From: Anniella stebbinsi
Lineage: Eukaryota > Chordata > Lepidosauria > Squamata > Anniellidae
DNA length: 64,000 nt
Direction: 5' to 3'
Assembly: GCA_029215795.1 (NCBI GenBank)
Contig: JARDYH010000002.1
Location: 6,205,501 to 6,269,500 of the forward strand
Part shown: positions 11,850-23,432 of the stretch, piece by piece
Numbering within the stretch: the stretch's first letter is position 1
Layout: every line of letters begins with the position of its first letter
The notes under the pieces: generated by a model
What the model was told of the DNA's origin: nothing
The model's input: only the letters and a program-made list of their open reading frames with translations
Databases searched by the model: none
Made by a program: the position numbers and the translations under genes

Positions 11850-12980
11850 AGCCCTTTTACACCTCCCCCCCTTTAAGACAACATATACCAGAAATAGGAG
11901 CCATATTTTCAAGAAAAAGTCCTTGGCGTTAGGTGCCCTGTGGCCCTCATTTGTATGGGCATGCTGTCCATTATGAGCAATTCTCATTCTTTGTCAAACT
12001 TCCCCACAACAGGTGGTACCTTGGTTTAAAGATTCTCTGGATAATATCAGTTCCATCGTTGTGAGATAGCCACCAAACATCACAATGCGACACCGGTATG
12101 AAGCATATGCAGTTTCAGATTGAGAAAGCACTCCCCACCATGTTGACACACAATCCAATTGCCTGTTGTTGATGTGAGCTCACCGATTGCACCACTGAGA
12201 TCGCTGTCTGCATCTTTCAGTCTTGGGGATCTGTTGTTCCCCTCGACACCACTTGTTTGAAATGGTAATTGGAGTTCAGTGCAGTGTGTGAAAAATAGGA
12301 CATCAGTCGGTACAATGAGAACATGGCCATTTCATTCTCCAGGTATGCCTAGCCTGCTTTTGCTACCGACTGATGTAATTTGAGCAGATCTGTTTGGCAT
12401 TTCAGCTCCGATACATTTCCATCCATCACATTATTACAAAATGACTAAACAGTGGGTGGTTATGAGAGATCACTATTGGAACGAGCTTACAGATAGGTTT
12501 TATTACCATCCCATTGTGCAAACAAACAGCTTATATCCCTCCATACATATTTATAGACCGTCAGTACTTTTATCCTGAGTAATTCTAATGTGACAAGCAG
12601 CTTCAAACTAACAACCAGCTTCAGTGCAAGATCGTCACAGCTAGAGAAGGAGACAGTTTCAAGGATAATGATTAAATAAAGGAAGTTTTTGTCTTCCCCA
12701 AAGCCAAAACCGATCAGGTTGCCCAAAACACGCTGTTGATTTGCGTTCATCACTTATGCAAACAATGATGTTGGAGTTGCTGTGTCTTGCCTTGGTAGTC
12801 AAAGAGATGTAAGGTTTTTTTTGTGGGGGGGGGGGGGTTGCGTGGAAAACCCTATGCTTTCCACAATCCAGTAGAATTATGATCTCTGCTTGATAGTTGA
12901 TACCACCTTGACATTTTGGTTATGTCTTTCAAGGGTTCATATGTCACATGACACCTATCCATATATCTTTTTTTTTTTTT
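11850..12980. other. Unique noncoding DNA, possible conserved element at 12180-12450
   Basis: The segment 12180-12450 has balanced composition and no repeat signature. It contains words such as 'gaaatggtaattggag' and 'cgactgatgtaatttgagcag'. A near-palindromic pair 'catcagtcggta' (12301-12312) and 'taccgactgatg' (12364-12375) could fold. Conservation cannot be tested here. G12 at 12826-12837 and poly-T at 12967-12982 are simple runs. Confidence 0.2.
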
Positions 12981-12984
12981 TAAG

Positions 12985-13640
12985 AGAAATAGTAACAAGT
13001 CTTCTAACACTTTACAGATTACCAGTTTAATTATGACAGGAACTTTTGTGGACTACAGTTCACTATGTTAGATGCATAAAGTGTTAGCCTTGGTACAAGT
13101 ATGTATACACATCATGGTGGTGGCTGTGATTTTAAACTGTGAGCTCAGCCAGGAATCAAATGCAGAAAGTATGGACAGTCAGAATTATCTTCACAGAACA
13201 GTTGGGGGGTGATGACACAGACATCCTGACGTTGGTAGGCTAATTGATATATTTAGGATTATAAGGAACCTTTGTGCACATTCAAGACACAGCAGTTAAG
13301 AGAACTGAAACACTTACTGTATTGTAATTCAGCAATTTCCTATTGCCGTCTTCCAAATCCCTTTGTTCGAGAATGTCAGGGAGGGAGTGTTCTGGGTGCT
13401 TGAAATGATCCCTCACTGGTTTTTGAACATTGCCATTTCGGATTGCAGATGTGTGCTAAAAACTGGCATGTTTGTCCTATGTAGAATGCAGAAGGGCCTT
13501 GCTGGTAGTTGATGGCAGATATCACATTGGAAGATGATCAGGGAAATAAGCTCCTAATGTGGTGGAAGACAGTATTAGGTTCTGTACTCAAATTGCCAGA
13601 GTAGACATGATGACAGAGTTGGCATCTGGGTCTGCTGCAG
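12985..13640 (-). mobile_element. Penelope-like element, decayed 3' part with GIY-YIG remnant
   Basis: Penelope-like elements carry a reverse transcriptase followed by a GIY-YIG endonuclease. On the minus strand, 13463-13486 reads FYIGQTCQ in context NYQQGPSAFYIGQTCQFLAH, matching the core of that nuclease. After a frameshift, 13325-13430 reads KPVRDHFKHPEHSLPDI, like the conserved N-P-V..HF...H..D motif that follows it in these elements. The 3' end (12992-13080) carries 'gtccacaaaagttcctg' and 'ctgtaaagtgttagaag', which resemble the usual reptile Penelope tail. Several frameshifts and stops make it dead. Confidence 0.7.
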
Positions 13641-14210
13641 GATCTAGTCCATGTTCTGTATCTTATTAAATGGATGTGGTTGCAAGTGAGTAGCTACTTT
13701 AGGCTGAGGAGCTGTTGCATTACAAGTACAGACCTACCACCTAGGGCCTGCAACAGGGAAGTGTTCATCTTCCAGGATGGATTGTAGATCACTCATGGTA
13801 CATTTGAATAGCTTTAGCATGACTTACAGATTATTCCTACTTACCTGTTAGTCCCTCCTCTTCCTCCTCCTTCTTCCTATTGGTATTTCAATCTGAGAAA
13901 TGTCTGATGGAAATGCATGTGTTGTGAGTCTCTGTCCGACGACTTTGAAAATATGTGGTTGTATTATGGGGTTGACTGTAGACAATGGATTTAGTGGTGA
14001 GTCCTGGATGGAAACTGAAAGTATGTGAATACGTGTAGCAGTTTGGAAGTTTCTGATTGAAGGTGACACTTACGTGCCTATCATGTAGTTACACAGTAAT
14101 GTTCAGAAAATGAACTTTTTGTGTGGACTGGTCTAAGCTCAAGTTGAAAGTGCGGTGAAAGTTACTGAACTCTTAGTGGAACTCCTTTAGTGCCTCCTGT
14201 CCATGAGTCC
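13641..14210 (-). mobile_element. Probable upstream part of the Penelope-like element
   Basis: On the minus strand the frame-shifted text includes LQSILEDEHFPVAGP and FNKIQNMD. This resembles the linker between reverse transcriptase and endonuclease in Penelope-like elements. It is too decayed to be sure, and no reverse-transcriptase catalytic box is visible. Confidence 0.4.
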
Positions 14211-14319
14211 TGCCTTTTGACTCGCCACTGAATTTTGCCAAAACATTTCATGAAAAGGGGAATCTTTAAATTGTTGGAAGAGGCCTGTTCTGCCCATATG
14301 TGAGATCAAGAGACAGGAC

Positions 14320-14655
14320 CTTGTTGGGGATGCCACAACATGGAATGCTCTTTCTGGAGAGATTCACCAGGCTCCCTTTTGTGAATTGTTTGACAGATGA
14401 TAAAAACACTATTTAAAGAAGAAAAAGACTTTCTTTTAATCAGTACGCTGTTGCTTTCTGATAGTATGGATGAAGTTTTAGCATGGCTTCCTTTTTATGT
14501 TTTCCTATTGATGTTTCACTACTGTAGCCTTCCTGTTACAGTTCTCTTTCAATGAACTATTGTTGAATTGCTATTGTTTATGATGTAGTGTTCTCTTTTG
14601 ATTGCAAGCTGCTTTCATTTTTGTGACAATTTATATAAAAAACAGGATAAAGATA
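14320..14655 (+). mobile_element. Old L2/CR1-type LINE 3' tail
   Basis: On the plus strand, 14330-14420 resembles the LINE C-terminal phrase 'W-N-A-L-x-x-E-I-H-Q-A-P'. It is followed by a T-rich 3' UTR with 'gcaagctgctttcatttttg' and an AT tail. Strongly diverged. Confidence 0.5.
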
Positions 14656-14772
14656 AACTCAATATATTACTGAAGATGGTGAAAGAACATTAGAGAGCAA
14701 TCATGGTGGGACTGGGGGAGAATTTTGTCCAATGATAAAAGGAGTTGCATTAGAGGGGGCTGCAAGACCCCC

Positions 14773-14791
14773 CCACACACACACACACAAC
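14773..14791. repeat. (CA)n microsatellite
   Basis: Short CA run after a C tract. Confidence 0.9.
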
Positions 14792-14883
14792 TGTCTTACA
14801 TCTTCTCGCTTCACTGCACTTGGAAGGAATAAGAAATGTTTGGACCATCTTTCCCCAAATCACTGCCCTTTAAGTATGTTAGA

Positions 14884-15202
14884 TAGGGTGACCAGATAAA
14901 ATCCAGGTCAGGGCTCATGTAACTTTAACAGTTGTAGAGAAAATGGAATTTCAGCCAGTGTCATTTGTATACAATTCATACCTGGTGAAATTCCCTCTTC
15001 ATCACAACAGTTAAAGTTGCAGGGGCCCTGCCTTCTTTTTTACATGGTCACTCTAGTATAGTGCCTGCACCTTTAACTGTTGTGATGAAGAGGGAATTTC
15101 ACCAGGAACTAATTGCATACAAATGACACTGGTGAAATTCTCTTTTCTCTACAACTGTTAAAGTTACATGAGCCCTGACCTGGATTTTATCTGGTCACCC
15201 TA
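14884..15202. mobile_element. Palindromic hAT-type MITE, copy 3
   Basis: Starts TAGGGTGACCAGATAAAATC and ends tatctggtcaccccta-type. The centre is inverted relative to copies 1 and 2 (it reads 'aagttgcaggggccctgcc' before the middle). Flanks are ATGTTAGA (14876-14883) and ATGCTGGA (15202-15209), 6 of 8 matching, with both differences transitions. This looks like an aged 8-bp duplication. Confidence 0.88.
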
Positions 15203-15224
15203 TGCTGGACCACCTCCTCTCAGC

Positions 15225-15446
15225 CTGTTTCCATGCCTTTAATGTTGCATAAAGGGGTCTTTATGGCCACCCTTTATGCAACTTTGGAAATACACAATTC
15301 CCAGAGCCGCCATCGCTGCACATAATGGAGGCTCCAGACAAGGGCAGTCAGCTGCCAGGCATTTGTTGAGCCACAGGATGCTTGAGGCTGGGTCTGTGGG
15401 GTGAGGGCCAGACCCAGCTAGACACCTGCAACATCCCTATTCAAAA
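15225..15446. repeat. Interspersed repeat ending in ACATCCCTA, copy 2
   Basis: Homologous to 1236-1556 over about 200 bases, including 'ccatcgctgcacataatgga' and the terminus 'caacatccctatt'. Confidence 0.45.
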
Positions 15447-16290
15447 CCACTAAAAAGCACCAGTATAGATTTAGCCCAGCTTTAGATAAATAGCACAAAT
15501 GAATGATGGCCTTCTCACACCTAGTTTGGTCCTAAGACTTTCTAGGATTCGGTCTCCATTTATGGGGGGGGGGGGGGGGCAAATCAGGTGGAAGAAACTT
15601 CTTGCCCTTCATGAGCTCCATTACATGGCTGCCAGCATCATCTTGGTGGGTCATTTGTTTTTCAAGCCTGTCCCCAAGAAACGCAAATAAACGAAACAAA
15701 AACTTCTGCATTAAGTAAGTTTCATTAGTTCTTTTTCCCCCCTCCCCTTTTTCTTTTTGGCAAGATAAGGAATATATTCCTCCCCCCTCCCCTTGTTTCA
15801 GGCAGCTTTTCTTCGGATTCACAGAAAACATGACTTCTCAGCAGTTTTTCCCTCAGCTTGTAGTTTTAGTTAGTAGTTCTAAATTAGCAAATATAAAGGA
15901 ATGATGACTGCAGAGGTTTGTTTTTTTTTCTTTTCTTTTTTTCAAATCTTCATGTATTTTTATAATTTGCCACATTTTAATTTGTATATATAGTGATTGC
16001 ATTGTTATTGTTAGTCTCTTAACACTTTCATGCACTTTCACAGGAGTGCAGTCCTATTGGGTGGCTATGTAGCAGGTAAGAGGTAAAGGATTGCATCCAC
16101 AGAGGTGGAAAACATCTGTCCGGGCCTGGAGGGGGCAAGCTTCTTTCAGCTCATGGGCCATAGAAACTCTGGAGGACTACATTTTAGGGTAGTCACATAT
16201 GAATCAGCAGAAAAGAGGAAATACACCACTAATAAAGAGGACAAAATAGGACAGTGGTTTGCATAACATGTGTACATGCTAACCTTTATA
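15447..16290. other. Unique noncoding DNA with a G14 run
   Basis: No supported gene. A 14-G homopolymer sits at 15565-15578, and pyrimidine-rich stretches at 15730-15800. Confidence 0.4.
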
Positions 16291-16293
16291 TAT

Positions 16294-16354
16294 CAGTGGA
16301 AATTGATGACTCTGATTTCAGTGGGACTGTGATTCCATTCTGGGTTCTAGAGCT
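16294..16354. repeat. Half-copy of AGTGGAGGCTGGTGG foldback MITE
   Basis: The text 'gatttcagtgggactgtgat' and 'tccattctgggttc' match the left arm of the family at 24934-25815. Confidence 0.5.
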
Positions 16355-16554
16355 CCATCACACCAGCGATTTAGTTCATTCTCGCCATGCCTGGTGTGCG
16401 GATTTGCAGTACGGTACTCACATAACGCCGTGCCTGTCCTGTCCTGTCCGTGCCTGTCCTGCTGACACCCTGCCTCTTCCCCAGCCTTTCCTAGAACGCT
16501 AAAAGTCTGGGTTATTTTCCCTAAGCGCATTTAATGCACCCTAAGTCTCCATGT

Positions 16555-16935
16555 AGTTTTAAAGGAATTAGGGGCTTGCATGGATTGCATCAGGTCCTGG
16601 CAGGGAAAAGCGATCTATCCCAGCAGCGGGCTCCAAGCCTCCATAAAAAAACCCAACCTTGCATCCCAGGCTCCAAAGCCTTTTTTAAAATCATACAATG
16701 CCCAAATCTCTGCAGAGACAGGATTGCACTCCCTCGATGCCCCCAAAGAACGGTTGTTCTATTTTTGCCTGGGAGAAAGGTGGTCTGGTTGAAGTACTCA
16801 TCTGCCAGGACCTGACTGGAGGGAGAAAGAGAAGGGGAGGGGTGGAGTGGAGTGGATTGGAAGAGCAAAGGAGCAAAAGAACAGCTCTTCAGGTGAAAGG
16901 GATCATCATGTGCTGTTAAAAAAATGCAGAGGCAA
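16555..16935. other. Unique noncoding DNA with overlapping chance frames
   Basis: Five open frames of 60-93 codons overlap on both strands, and none has a recognisable motif. I do not call a gene. Confidence 0.35.
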
Positions 16936-16964
16936 ACCAGGGGGGGAAATTAGGTGTGATGGAG

Positions 16965-17145
16965 ATCTAAGTCAGGGCGAGGCAGAACTCCAAAAGAACC
17001 ATCCATGGTGCTGAGCCCATTTTGGGGGACATGGTTCAGCACCTTGGATAGTCCCTTTAGAGAGCTGGCTGGTTCTGACAGAAACCCCAGAATGGATTCA
17101 CAGCCCGACTGACATTGGAACAACCACTTTCTACTGGTATAGATG
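16965..17145. mobile_element. AGTGGAGGCTGGTGG foldback MITE, partial
   Basis: Contains the two central arms ('cagaactccaaaagaacc' and 'tagtccctttagagagctgg') and the right arm 'ccccagaatggattcacagc', then degenerates. Left terminus missing. Confidence 0.6.
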
Positions 17146-17435
17146 CAAATTTGGAAATAGTTTTATAATGTAAGAAGAAATACAATAGATTTGACCATAG
17201 TGTGGAAGACTGTGACCAGTGTTCCTGCCTCTTCATCCTGCTGCCCAGGTGCTAACTGCGGATGGCAACCATTTGTAGTGTTCTTTCTCTTTAAAAATGG
17301 AATTGCACAGGGCAGCCCATAAATGAGAGGACTGTCCCCTGTAAAAGATGGCACATGGTCACCTAGGAGTAGTCTGGGTTGAGATAATTAAAAAGGTCTT
17401 GTTTGGACTTCAGATCCTCATGGAGCAAGTTACTC

Positions 17436-17575
17436 ATTTCAAACAAAGCCCTATGAGGAGAGACTGAAAGAACTGGGCATGTTTAGCCTGGAGAAGAGAA
17501 GACTGAGGGAGACTTGATAGCGCTCTTCAAGTACTTGAGAGAAGTACAAGAGAGAAACCAACTAGAAATAAGGAA
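17436..17575 (+). mobile_element. CR1 LINE fragment
   Basis: The plus-strand frame reads PYEERLKELGMFSLEKRRL, a typical CR1 ORF2 C-terminal motif, then breaks at a stop (cttgatag). Truncated at both ends. Confidence 0.85.
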
Positions 17576-18019
17576 AACCCTCTATGGTTTGTTTTCCCAT
17601 TTGCAAGACAATTAATGGCTAAAGCAACAAACTATGGTTAACACAAATCATGGCTTAGCATTATGTGCAAAAACAGACATTGTGTTGCCAACTCCCTTAC
17701 TGTACTACAGTCCAGGAGGTTATGTGAAAACATTGGAATACACACCAATCTCCCAGTTAAGAAAAGAAAGGGGGGAAGAATGTTTGGGCGTATTCTCCAA
17801 AAATCCCCCTAACTGGAGATTTTTTTTTAAAAAAACCCCACAACAACGATGTGAGCTGGAGCAGGTTAACCTGTCTGTTTGTTACAGACATATTTCCATG
17901 AATGTAACTGATCTTTAAAAAGAAAAGAAAGGAGAACTCTTTACGGCAGCCTTGCCCAAATTAGTATACCACAATGGTCCAACACACCTGGAGCATCTCA
18001 GGTTGGAGAAGGCTTATCT
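17576..18019. other. Unique noncoding DNA
   Basis: No supported gene. 17620-17660 has 'aaactatggttaac', resembling a common lizard palindromic repeat. Confidence 0.35.
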
Positions 18020-18135
18020 AAGGTAATGGCCATCCCTACCTCTTGTGCCAGTGTATCCCATAAGTTAATTGTGTATTGTGTGAAGAAGATGGATCTTGCT
18101 TTGTTCACCTTGAATCTTCTGCCAAAGAGCATTAA
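18020..18135 (-). mobile_element. CR1 LINE fragment
   Basis: The plus-strand text 'cataagttaattgtgtattg' and 'tgtgaagaagatggatcttg' matches the CR1 subfamily at 24420-24520 ('atagtttaactatgtgctgt', 'gtgaagaactactaac'). Confidence 0.65.
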
Positions 18136-18289
18136 ATATATCCATTCCAGGATACTGTGCTCGGCATTCAGAGACATAGCCTAATTTGTCTTTTCAAATG
18201 GTATTTCAATCTTCTGCCAGAAGCCTGAACTTCACCGCATGTTTGGCCCCTGAATATTATTGGATGGCAGTTCTGCAGAATGTGGACAG

Positions 18290-18800
18290 TCAACTAGATC
18301 ATGAAATTTAACCTTTTATTAAGTATTAACTAGCTAATGCATAATTACATGTGACCGATCATTCACCCATCCCCAGTCTCCCTTATCATGTTAGCTGGTT
18401 AAGCTAAATGTTCTGTCACTGAAAGTTTATTGTGTGTCTACAGGACCTAAGAAGGGATAAATAAAGCCCAATGTGTCAAGACTGGATCAAAAGGCCATCT
18501 GGCAATATTCTTTGCAACTGAGGTTAATGCTGCATTGGGAAAGTTCAGGGGAGAGATATTAATATGTTTTTTCCCCCAGCATAGTCCCTCATATCTCATT
18601 AGCAATATCTTATCCCGTTAACACATTAGCACCATTCCTTTGTTATTGTATTAGCATTCATATCATATCAGGACATATTGTTCCCTAATACAATGTTACA
18701 GTCGTATCATATTAGCAACTCTCATATCAAATTAGGAGGAAGCAGAGATTAAGAAAGCATTCTGATTCAATTAGCAAGGTGGCAGAATCCCTCTCTTTCT
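18290..18800. other. AT-rich unique tract, possible conserved noncoding element
   Basis: Repeat-free, with many TAAT and GATAA words, including 'taactagctaatgcataatt' near 18330. 18590-18740 shows a loose 'catatca..attagca' repetition. Purely a texture-based suggestion. Confidence 0.2.
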
Positions 18801-19707
18801 AAGTCACTTCCCTGAATGGTCCTAAATGGCAACTTGATGAGATGCCGAAGCAAAGTTTTCAGTCATTGCCATTATGTGTAGCCCACACATGAAGGTACTT
18901 TATACTGAGTTATTTGGAGGCAGAATTCTGTTCTCAGTAGCATCCTGGAAGGATCCTGGGAGAAGCATGCGCCTTGTTTCCAAAGGGGAAAAATTCACTT
19001 TTTTTTTTGCTGGAACCACCTGCCTAATTTCACTGGCAAAATCAGTGGGGTGGCAGGTGTGTTGTCCCAGAGGGGTCTGGGCAGAGGTTGTCCACCCCTG
19101 CTATAGGCATGCTTGCACCTTATGACTCAGCTCTAGCTGTAGAAATAGGAGGGTTTCATGGGAAACAGTTTGAAAACCATGACTTTACGGAGAAGATGGA
19201 AAGAGATTTGTCCATTCTGCTAGGCACTTCAAATGTGTGGAACCCTGACATAGGATCTGCTTCTAGGATCAATTGGGATAGGGCTATTAAGAAAGATACT
19301 TCTCCCAGCTTTAGAACTGTGGTTACATTTCAGGGTCGTTTCAATGAACACGGGATGGGTTAGGGCATGAGATCTACTTAAGAGTATTTATTAATCATTG
19401 CTCTCTTCCCCCTGCCCCGCGAGTTCACACATATACATTTAATATGTGACCTAAGACCTGACTCATGGATTTCAAACTAAGATTTCACCTTATTCCAGAA
19501 ACACGGGAACTGTGCACTGTCCTCCTTTGCAATGGAACCCTCTGGGATGGGGGAAGCTGACCCAAGTTTAGTTGTACCATCTGTAGGGATGGATGATGAG
19601 TCTGCCAATTTCACTTACTACCACATTTGAGTTTTTAAAATCTCAAGTTCTACCCCAGCCAAATTCAATAGGTTTATGTATTCCAACCAAGCATGAAAAG
19701 GATTGTG

Positions 19708-19709
<2 letters not shown>
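18801..19709. other. Mostly unique DNA
   Basis: 'gaggttgtccacccctg' at 19085-19101 looks like the right end of a hAT element, and 'tagggatgga' at 19583 like the left end of a TAGGGAT element. Partners were not found. Confidence 0.3.

Positions 19710-19744
<35 letters not shown>
19710..19744. repeat. (AAT)n microsatellite at a LINE 3' end
   Basis: Directly continues the minus-strand L2 tail at 19746. Confidence 0.95.
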
Positions 19745-19745
<1 letters not shown>

Positions 19746-20545
19746 TATTTATTTATTTATTACCCAGCTCTCCCTCCAGATCGAGGCAAGGAACAACATC
19801 AATACAAACATTATAAAATACATAAAACTGATTGAATGCATATAAAATTTATACATTATTAAAATATCAACAAAGTCCTAAAATTCAACTGGGTAGGCCT
19901 GCCGGAAGAGATCAGTCTTTATAGCTCTCTTAAATTCTGGAAGACTGGTAAGTTGGTGGATCTCTCCTGGCAGGTCATTCCACAGTCTGGGAGCGGCAGA
20001 AGAGAAGGTCCTCTCGGTGATGGTTGTTAGACTAGTCTTAGCCAACTGTAATAAATTCTTCCTGGAGGACCTGAGCATGTGGGGCGGATTGTATGGGAGA
20101 AGGTGATCCCTCAGGTAACCCGGACCCAAACCATGTAGGGCTTTAAAGGTAACGACCAACACTTTGTACTTCACCAAGAAACTAATTGGCAGCCAGTGGA
20201 GTGATTTTAAAGCTGGTGTGATATGGTCACCCCTAGGTGTACCAGTGACCAACCTGACTGCCATATTTTGAACTAGTTGAAGTTTCTAGACTAGGCACAG
20301 AGGTATCCCTATGTACAGCGCATTGCAGAAGTCGAGCCTCGAAGTTACCAGCACGTGCACTACCGTCTTTAGGTCTTCCAACTTTAGAAAGGGACGCAGC
20401 TGGTGTATCAGCCAAAGCTGATAGTAGTAATACCTGCCTGCCATATAGCTGTTAAAGATGAGGATCCCATAAGGAAAAGAAAAAAGAGGAGGAGGAGGAG
20501 GCAACCCTAACTTAGCATTAGTGTGGTTAAATTCACAGGGATCCA
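19746..20545 (-). mobile_element. L2-type LINE, 3' fragment
   Basis: The minus-strand frame at 19878-20264 (128 codons) reads TGTPRGDHITPALKSLHWLP, then a long stretch to APRLWNDLPGEI and KTDLFRQAY. This is the typical post-reverse-transcriptase C-terminus of L2-clade LINEs. Upstream, in another frame (20286-20552), TVVHVLVTSRLDFCNALYIG continues it; a frameshift separates them. The 3' UTR runs to (TAAA)n(ATT)n at 19710-19770. The catalytic YADD region is missing. Confidence 0.88.
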
Positions 20546-22478
20546 AAACCACACTTTTAAGAGATAAGCAATCAAAGTTCTTGGCCGGAATGGATGAATC
20601 TTTAAGTCTAGCTTTCTCCCAAACTCATGGTTTGTTTGTTTGTTTGTTTTTAGAAATCTCAAGCTCTTTCCATGCCCTTTAGGAACAAATACACAAAATT
20701 TGGTAAGTTCTTATCAAAAGGCCAAACCAAACAAAATTCTCACCCAACCTTATCTGCATCTTCTGTATGCCTGCCTGGGTGGCTGCCTTTCATAAGGACC
20801 TTAAAATGCAAGAGGACATATTCCTATCCTTCCCTGACAAGAATCTCAAGGGGTTAGCAGTAAATAGGGTCCCATTTCCAATGTGTCCCATATGGAAGCT
20901 ACACAATGGAAAATCAGAGTATTACTATGAGTAATGACCAATAAATATTCCACTTGTTAACCATGTAATCAATTCTCTAGTCTCTCTGGACGGCTTGCTC
21001 ATTTATACCCTCCCCTTGGTATATTTCTGGTGTATAATTTAAATGCATGCATTATAATCAACCCCCTCTCATTCCCACCCCCTCTTGCTTGCTGGCTAGC
21101 TGCTAGGCTTAACATACAGCGGTTTGCTCATTTAGCACTGAGATATTTATTCATTTATATTGGACTGGAATTGCAAAGTCTCTACTTAACAGGTTTTGTG
21201 TGCTAAGTAGTTATTCCATAGGGTGGGGAGGTTAAAGTGTTACGGTACTGGGCTTTGATAAAGAAGCTAGAGGCATCTGGTGCTCAGCATTGGGTACTTC
21301 TAGCTGAAATGGCAGAGCTGAGGAATGCCTTCCTTTTTTTGTGTGTGTGTGAAAAAAATAATAATACAAACATTTGGCTGTGGACACACACTTCTGCACA
21401 AATAGCAGAATGTCACATCCATCTTCTGTCCCTGAAAGGCTCTTGGGGATAACATCTGGCTGGTCTGTTTACTGCAGGGGTAGGCAACATCTGGGTGCTG
21501 GATGAACATTCACCTCTTCCCCCCAAATAGCCTCTTTTTTTGGACACCCATGTCAAATTTGGCAGTGGCAGCAGGGCACTGTGTGTTGCTCCTCAGCATG
21601 TGTGGCTCAGCCCTGGGTCTCCACTTCCTACATATGAAGAACCTGAGATCTTTTCCACTGGATCTCCATCCAGTCCAGAATAGGGAAATCTGGCCCTTTT
21701 GGGGCTCATTGGATCTCCCCCAATCCCCCTTCTCGGCATCCATTTGCAAGACAAGCCACAGGGTTTTCGCTGAAATGCAGGAACTTTCTCATCCCCCCTT
21801 TTTTTTTCTTAAATCACCATTTATGCAAATTTAAACTCCTGGGGTCCCAGCAGGGAGAAAGGAAACTTTTACACAAATGATCAGCCATGCGCAATTCCAA
21901 CATTGGTCAGTGTATGGAAAAGTCTGCCTTCTCCCTGATAGCACTTCAGCTTTTGAAGACATGGCAATCCATTGACTATGGTGATTCCCCCTTTCTGGGC
22001 TGTTTTCCAGCTCTATACTATTCTTTTTGCAATGGGGCAACCCGAACGGTACGCGGTGCTCTGAATGTGCCCATATCCTAGATTGATATTACAATAATAG
22101 CATTATGATACTTGGTGATTTATTTTCAATCCTTCTTCCACCCCCTGATAATTCCTAATGCCGAATTTGCCTTTTCACACTGCCACCACACACAAAGGGA
22201 AAGAAATAGTATGTCGGCAGGGGCTGATAAGCCATTTTAATCAGTGATCAGATTAAGAGCATACGGACTTCCATGTTTGGCCAGAACAATGGTCCTTCTA
22301 GATCAGCATTCTTTCTTCTGAATGTCAGCCAATCAGATATCACAGGGAGGCTTACAAAGGAGGGCATGATTGGGGTATTGTAAAAGCTGATCTACACATT
22401 TAGTATGATCACATGGCACACCTCTACGGCAGCTCTACCACTTTAGACAGCAGGTGAGAGAGCTGCATGCCTAAAAGC
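20546..22478. other. Unique noncoding DNA
   Basis: No supported gene in about 1.9 kb. 21476-21490 ('caggggtaggcaac') resembles a hAT terminus without a visible partner. (TTTG)n at 20633-20650. Confidence 0.35.
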
Positions 22479-22512
<34 letters not shown>

Positions 22513-22513
22513 C
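22479..22513. repeat. (AAT)n microsatellite
   Basis: Eleven or so AAT units. Confidence 0.95.
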
Positions 22514-22671
22514 TGGGCCAACCAAAATACATCCACACCAACATCCAGAAAGCAGTCAGACTTAAAACATGTTCAATCGTCAGGAAATTTCTGAATCAGG
22601 AAAAGACAGCATGGTCTGGCAAAGCCCGTTATGTCCGTCACAAAAAAACTGCCATGAGCAGGAAAAGAGAG
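22514..22671 (+). mobile_element. Short LINE C-terminal fragment, clade uncertain
   Basis: The plus-strand frame reads YIHTNIQKAVRLKTCSIVRK, then FLNQEKTAWSGKARYVRHK, and runs into (AAC)n(AAT)n. The phrase is reminiscent of the C-terminal end of a simple-repeat-ending LINE, but I cannot fix the clade. A microsatellite lies on both sides. Confidence 0.4.
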
Positions 22672-22720
22672 AACAACAACAACAACAACAATAATAATAA
22701 TAATAATAATAATAATAATT
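22672..22720. repeat. (AAC)n(AAT)n microsatellite
   Basis: AAC units turning into AAT units; the open frame of poly-Asn over it is an artefact. Confidence 0.95.
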
Positions 22721-22753
22721 CCATGCACTTAGAAAATGGTTGCATTAGCAAAA

Positions 22754-22979
22754 GCCAGTGTGGTGTAGTGGTTAGAGTGTTGGACTGGGACTCGGGAGAT
22801 CCAGGTTCTGGTCCCCACTCAGCTATGGAAGCTCAAAGGGTGATTTTGGGCCAGTCACAGGCTCTCATCACAAGGTGGAGGTTGTGAAGATAACAACGGA
22901 CAGGAGGAGGATTTTATATACCGCCTCGGGTTCCTTGGAGGAAAAAAGGCAAGATATAAATGAAATAAATAAATAATAG
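22754..22979 (+). mobile_element. tRNA-derived SINE
   Basis: The head looks like a tRNA promoter: A box TGGTGTAGTGG at 22761-22771 and B box ggttctggtcc at 22804-22814 (consensus GGTTCRANTCC, one or two changes). The body includes 'ttgggccagtcacaggctct' and 'ttatataccgcctcgggttc'. It ends in 'ggcaagatataaatgaaata' and (AAAT)n, a tail shared with LINEs that would mobilise it. Squamate SINEs have this architecture. Confidence 0.85.
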
Positions 22980-23218
22980 ATTTAACCAGGATCATCTTGC
23001 TGCTTTCTGCAGCTAATTCGCTCACATCAAAATGGGTTGTTTTGAGTCATTATCCCCACCCACCCACACCTGCAACAAACTGTCAGTATGAATAAGAACA
23101 TCTCATAATAGCCCAAAGATGTTTTATTCAAAACCAGACCCAAAGGTTTAAAAGGCAAGGCTTCTCCCTGGGGTCTGCACAATCAAAGTAATGTCTGGAT
23201 ATTCCTTCAGTGACTTCA

Positions 23219-23432
23219 TAGAGGAGGCAGCGGCGATAGTGGCTGTGAATCCATGCTGGGGTTCAGTCCGAACCAAACAGAACTCTAAAAGAGCTATCCA
23301 AGGTGCTGAATCCTCCCCTCCCCTAAATTGGTTAGGCAACTTGGACAGCTCTGTTCATGGTCTGGCTGGTTCTGAATGAGACCCAGAACAGATCCATAGC
23401 ACCACCGAAATCAGAACCACCAGCCTCCACTA
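23219..23432. mobile_element. AGTGGAGGCTGGTGG foldback MITE
   Basis: Left arm 'tggctgtgaatccatgctgg', centre 'cagaactctaaaagagctat', right end 'gaaccaccagcctccact'. The left terminus is degenerate. No clear target-site duplication. Confidence 0.7.
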
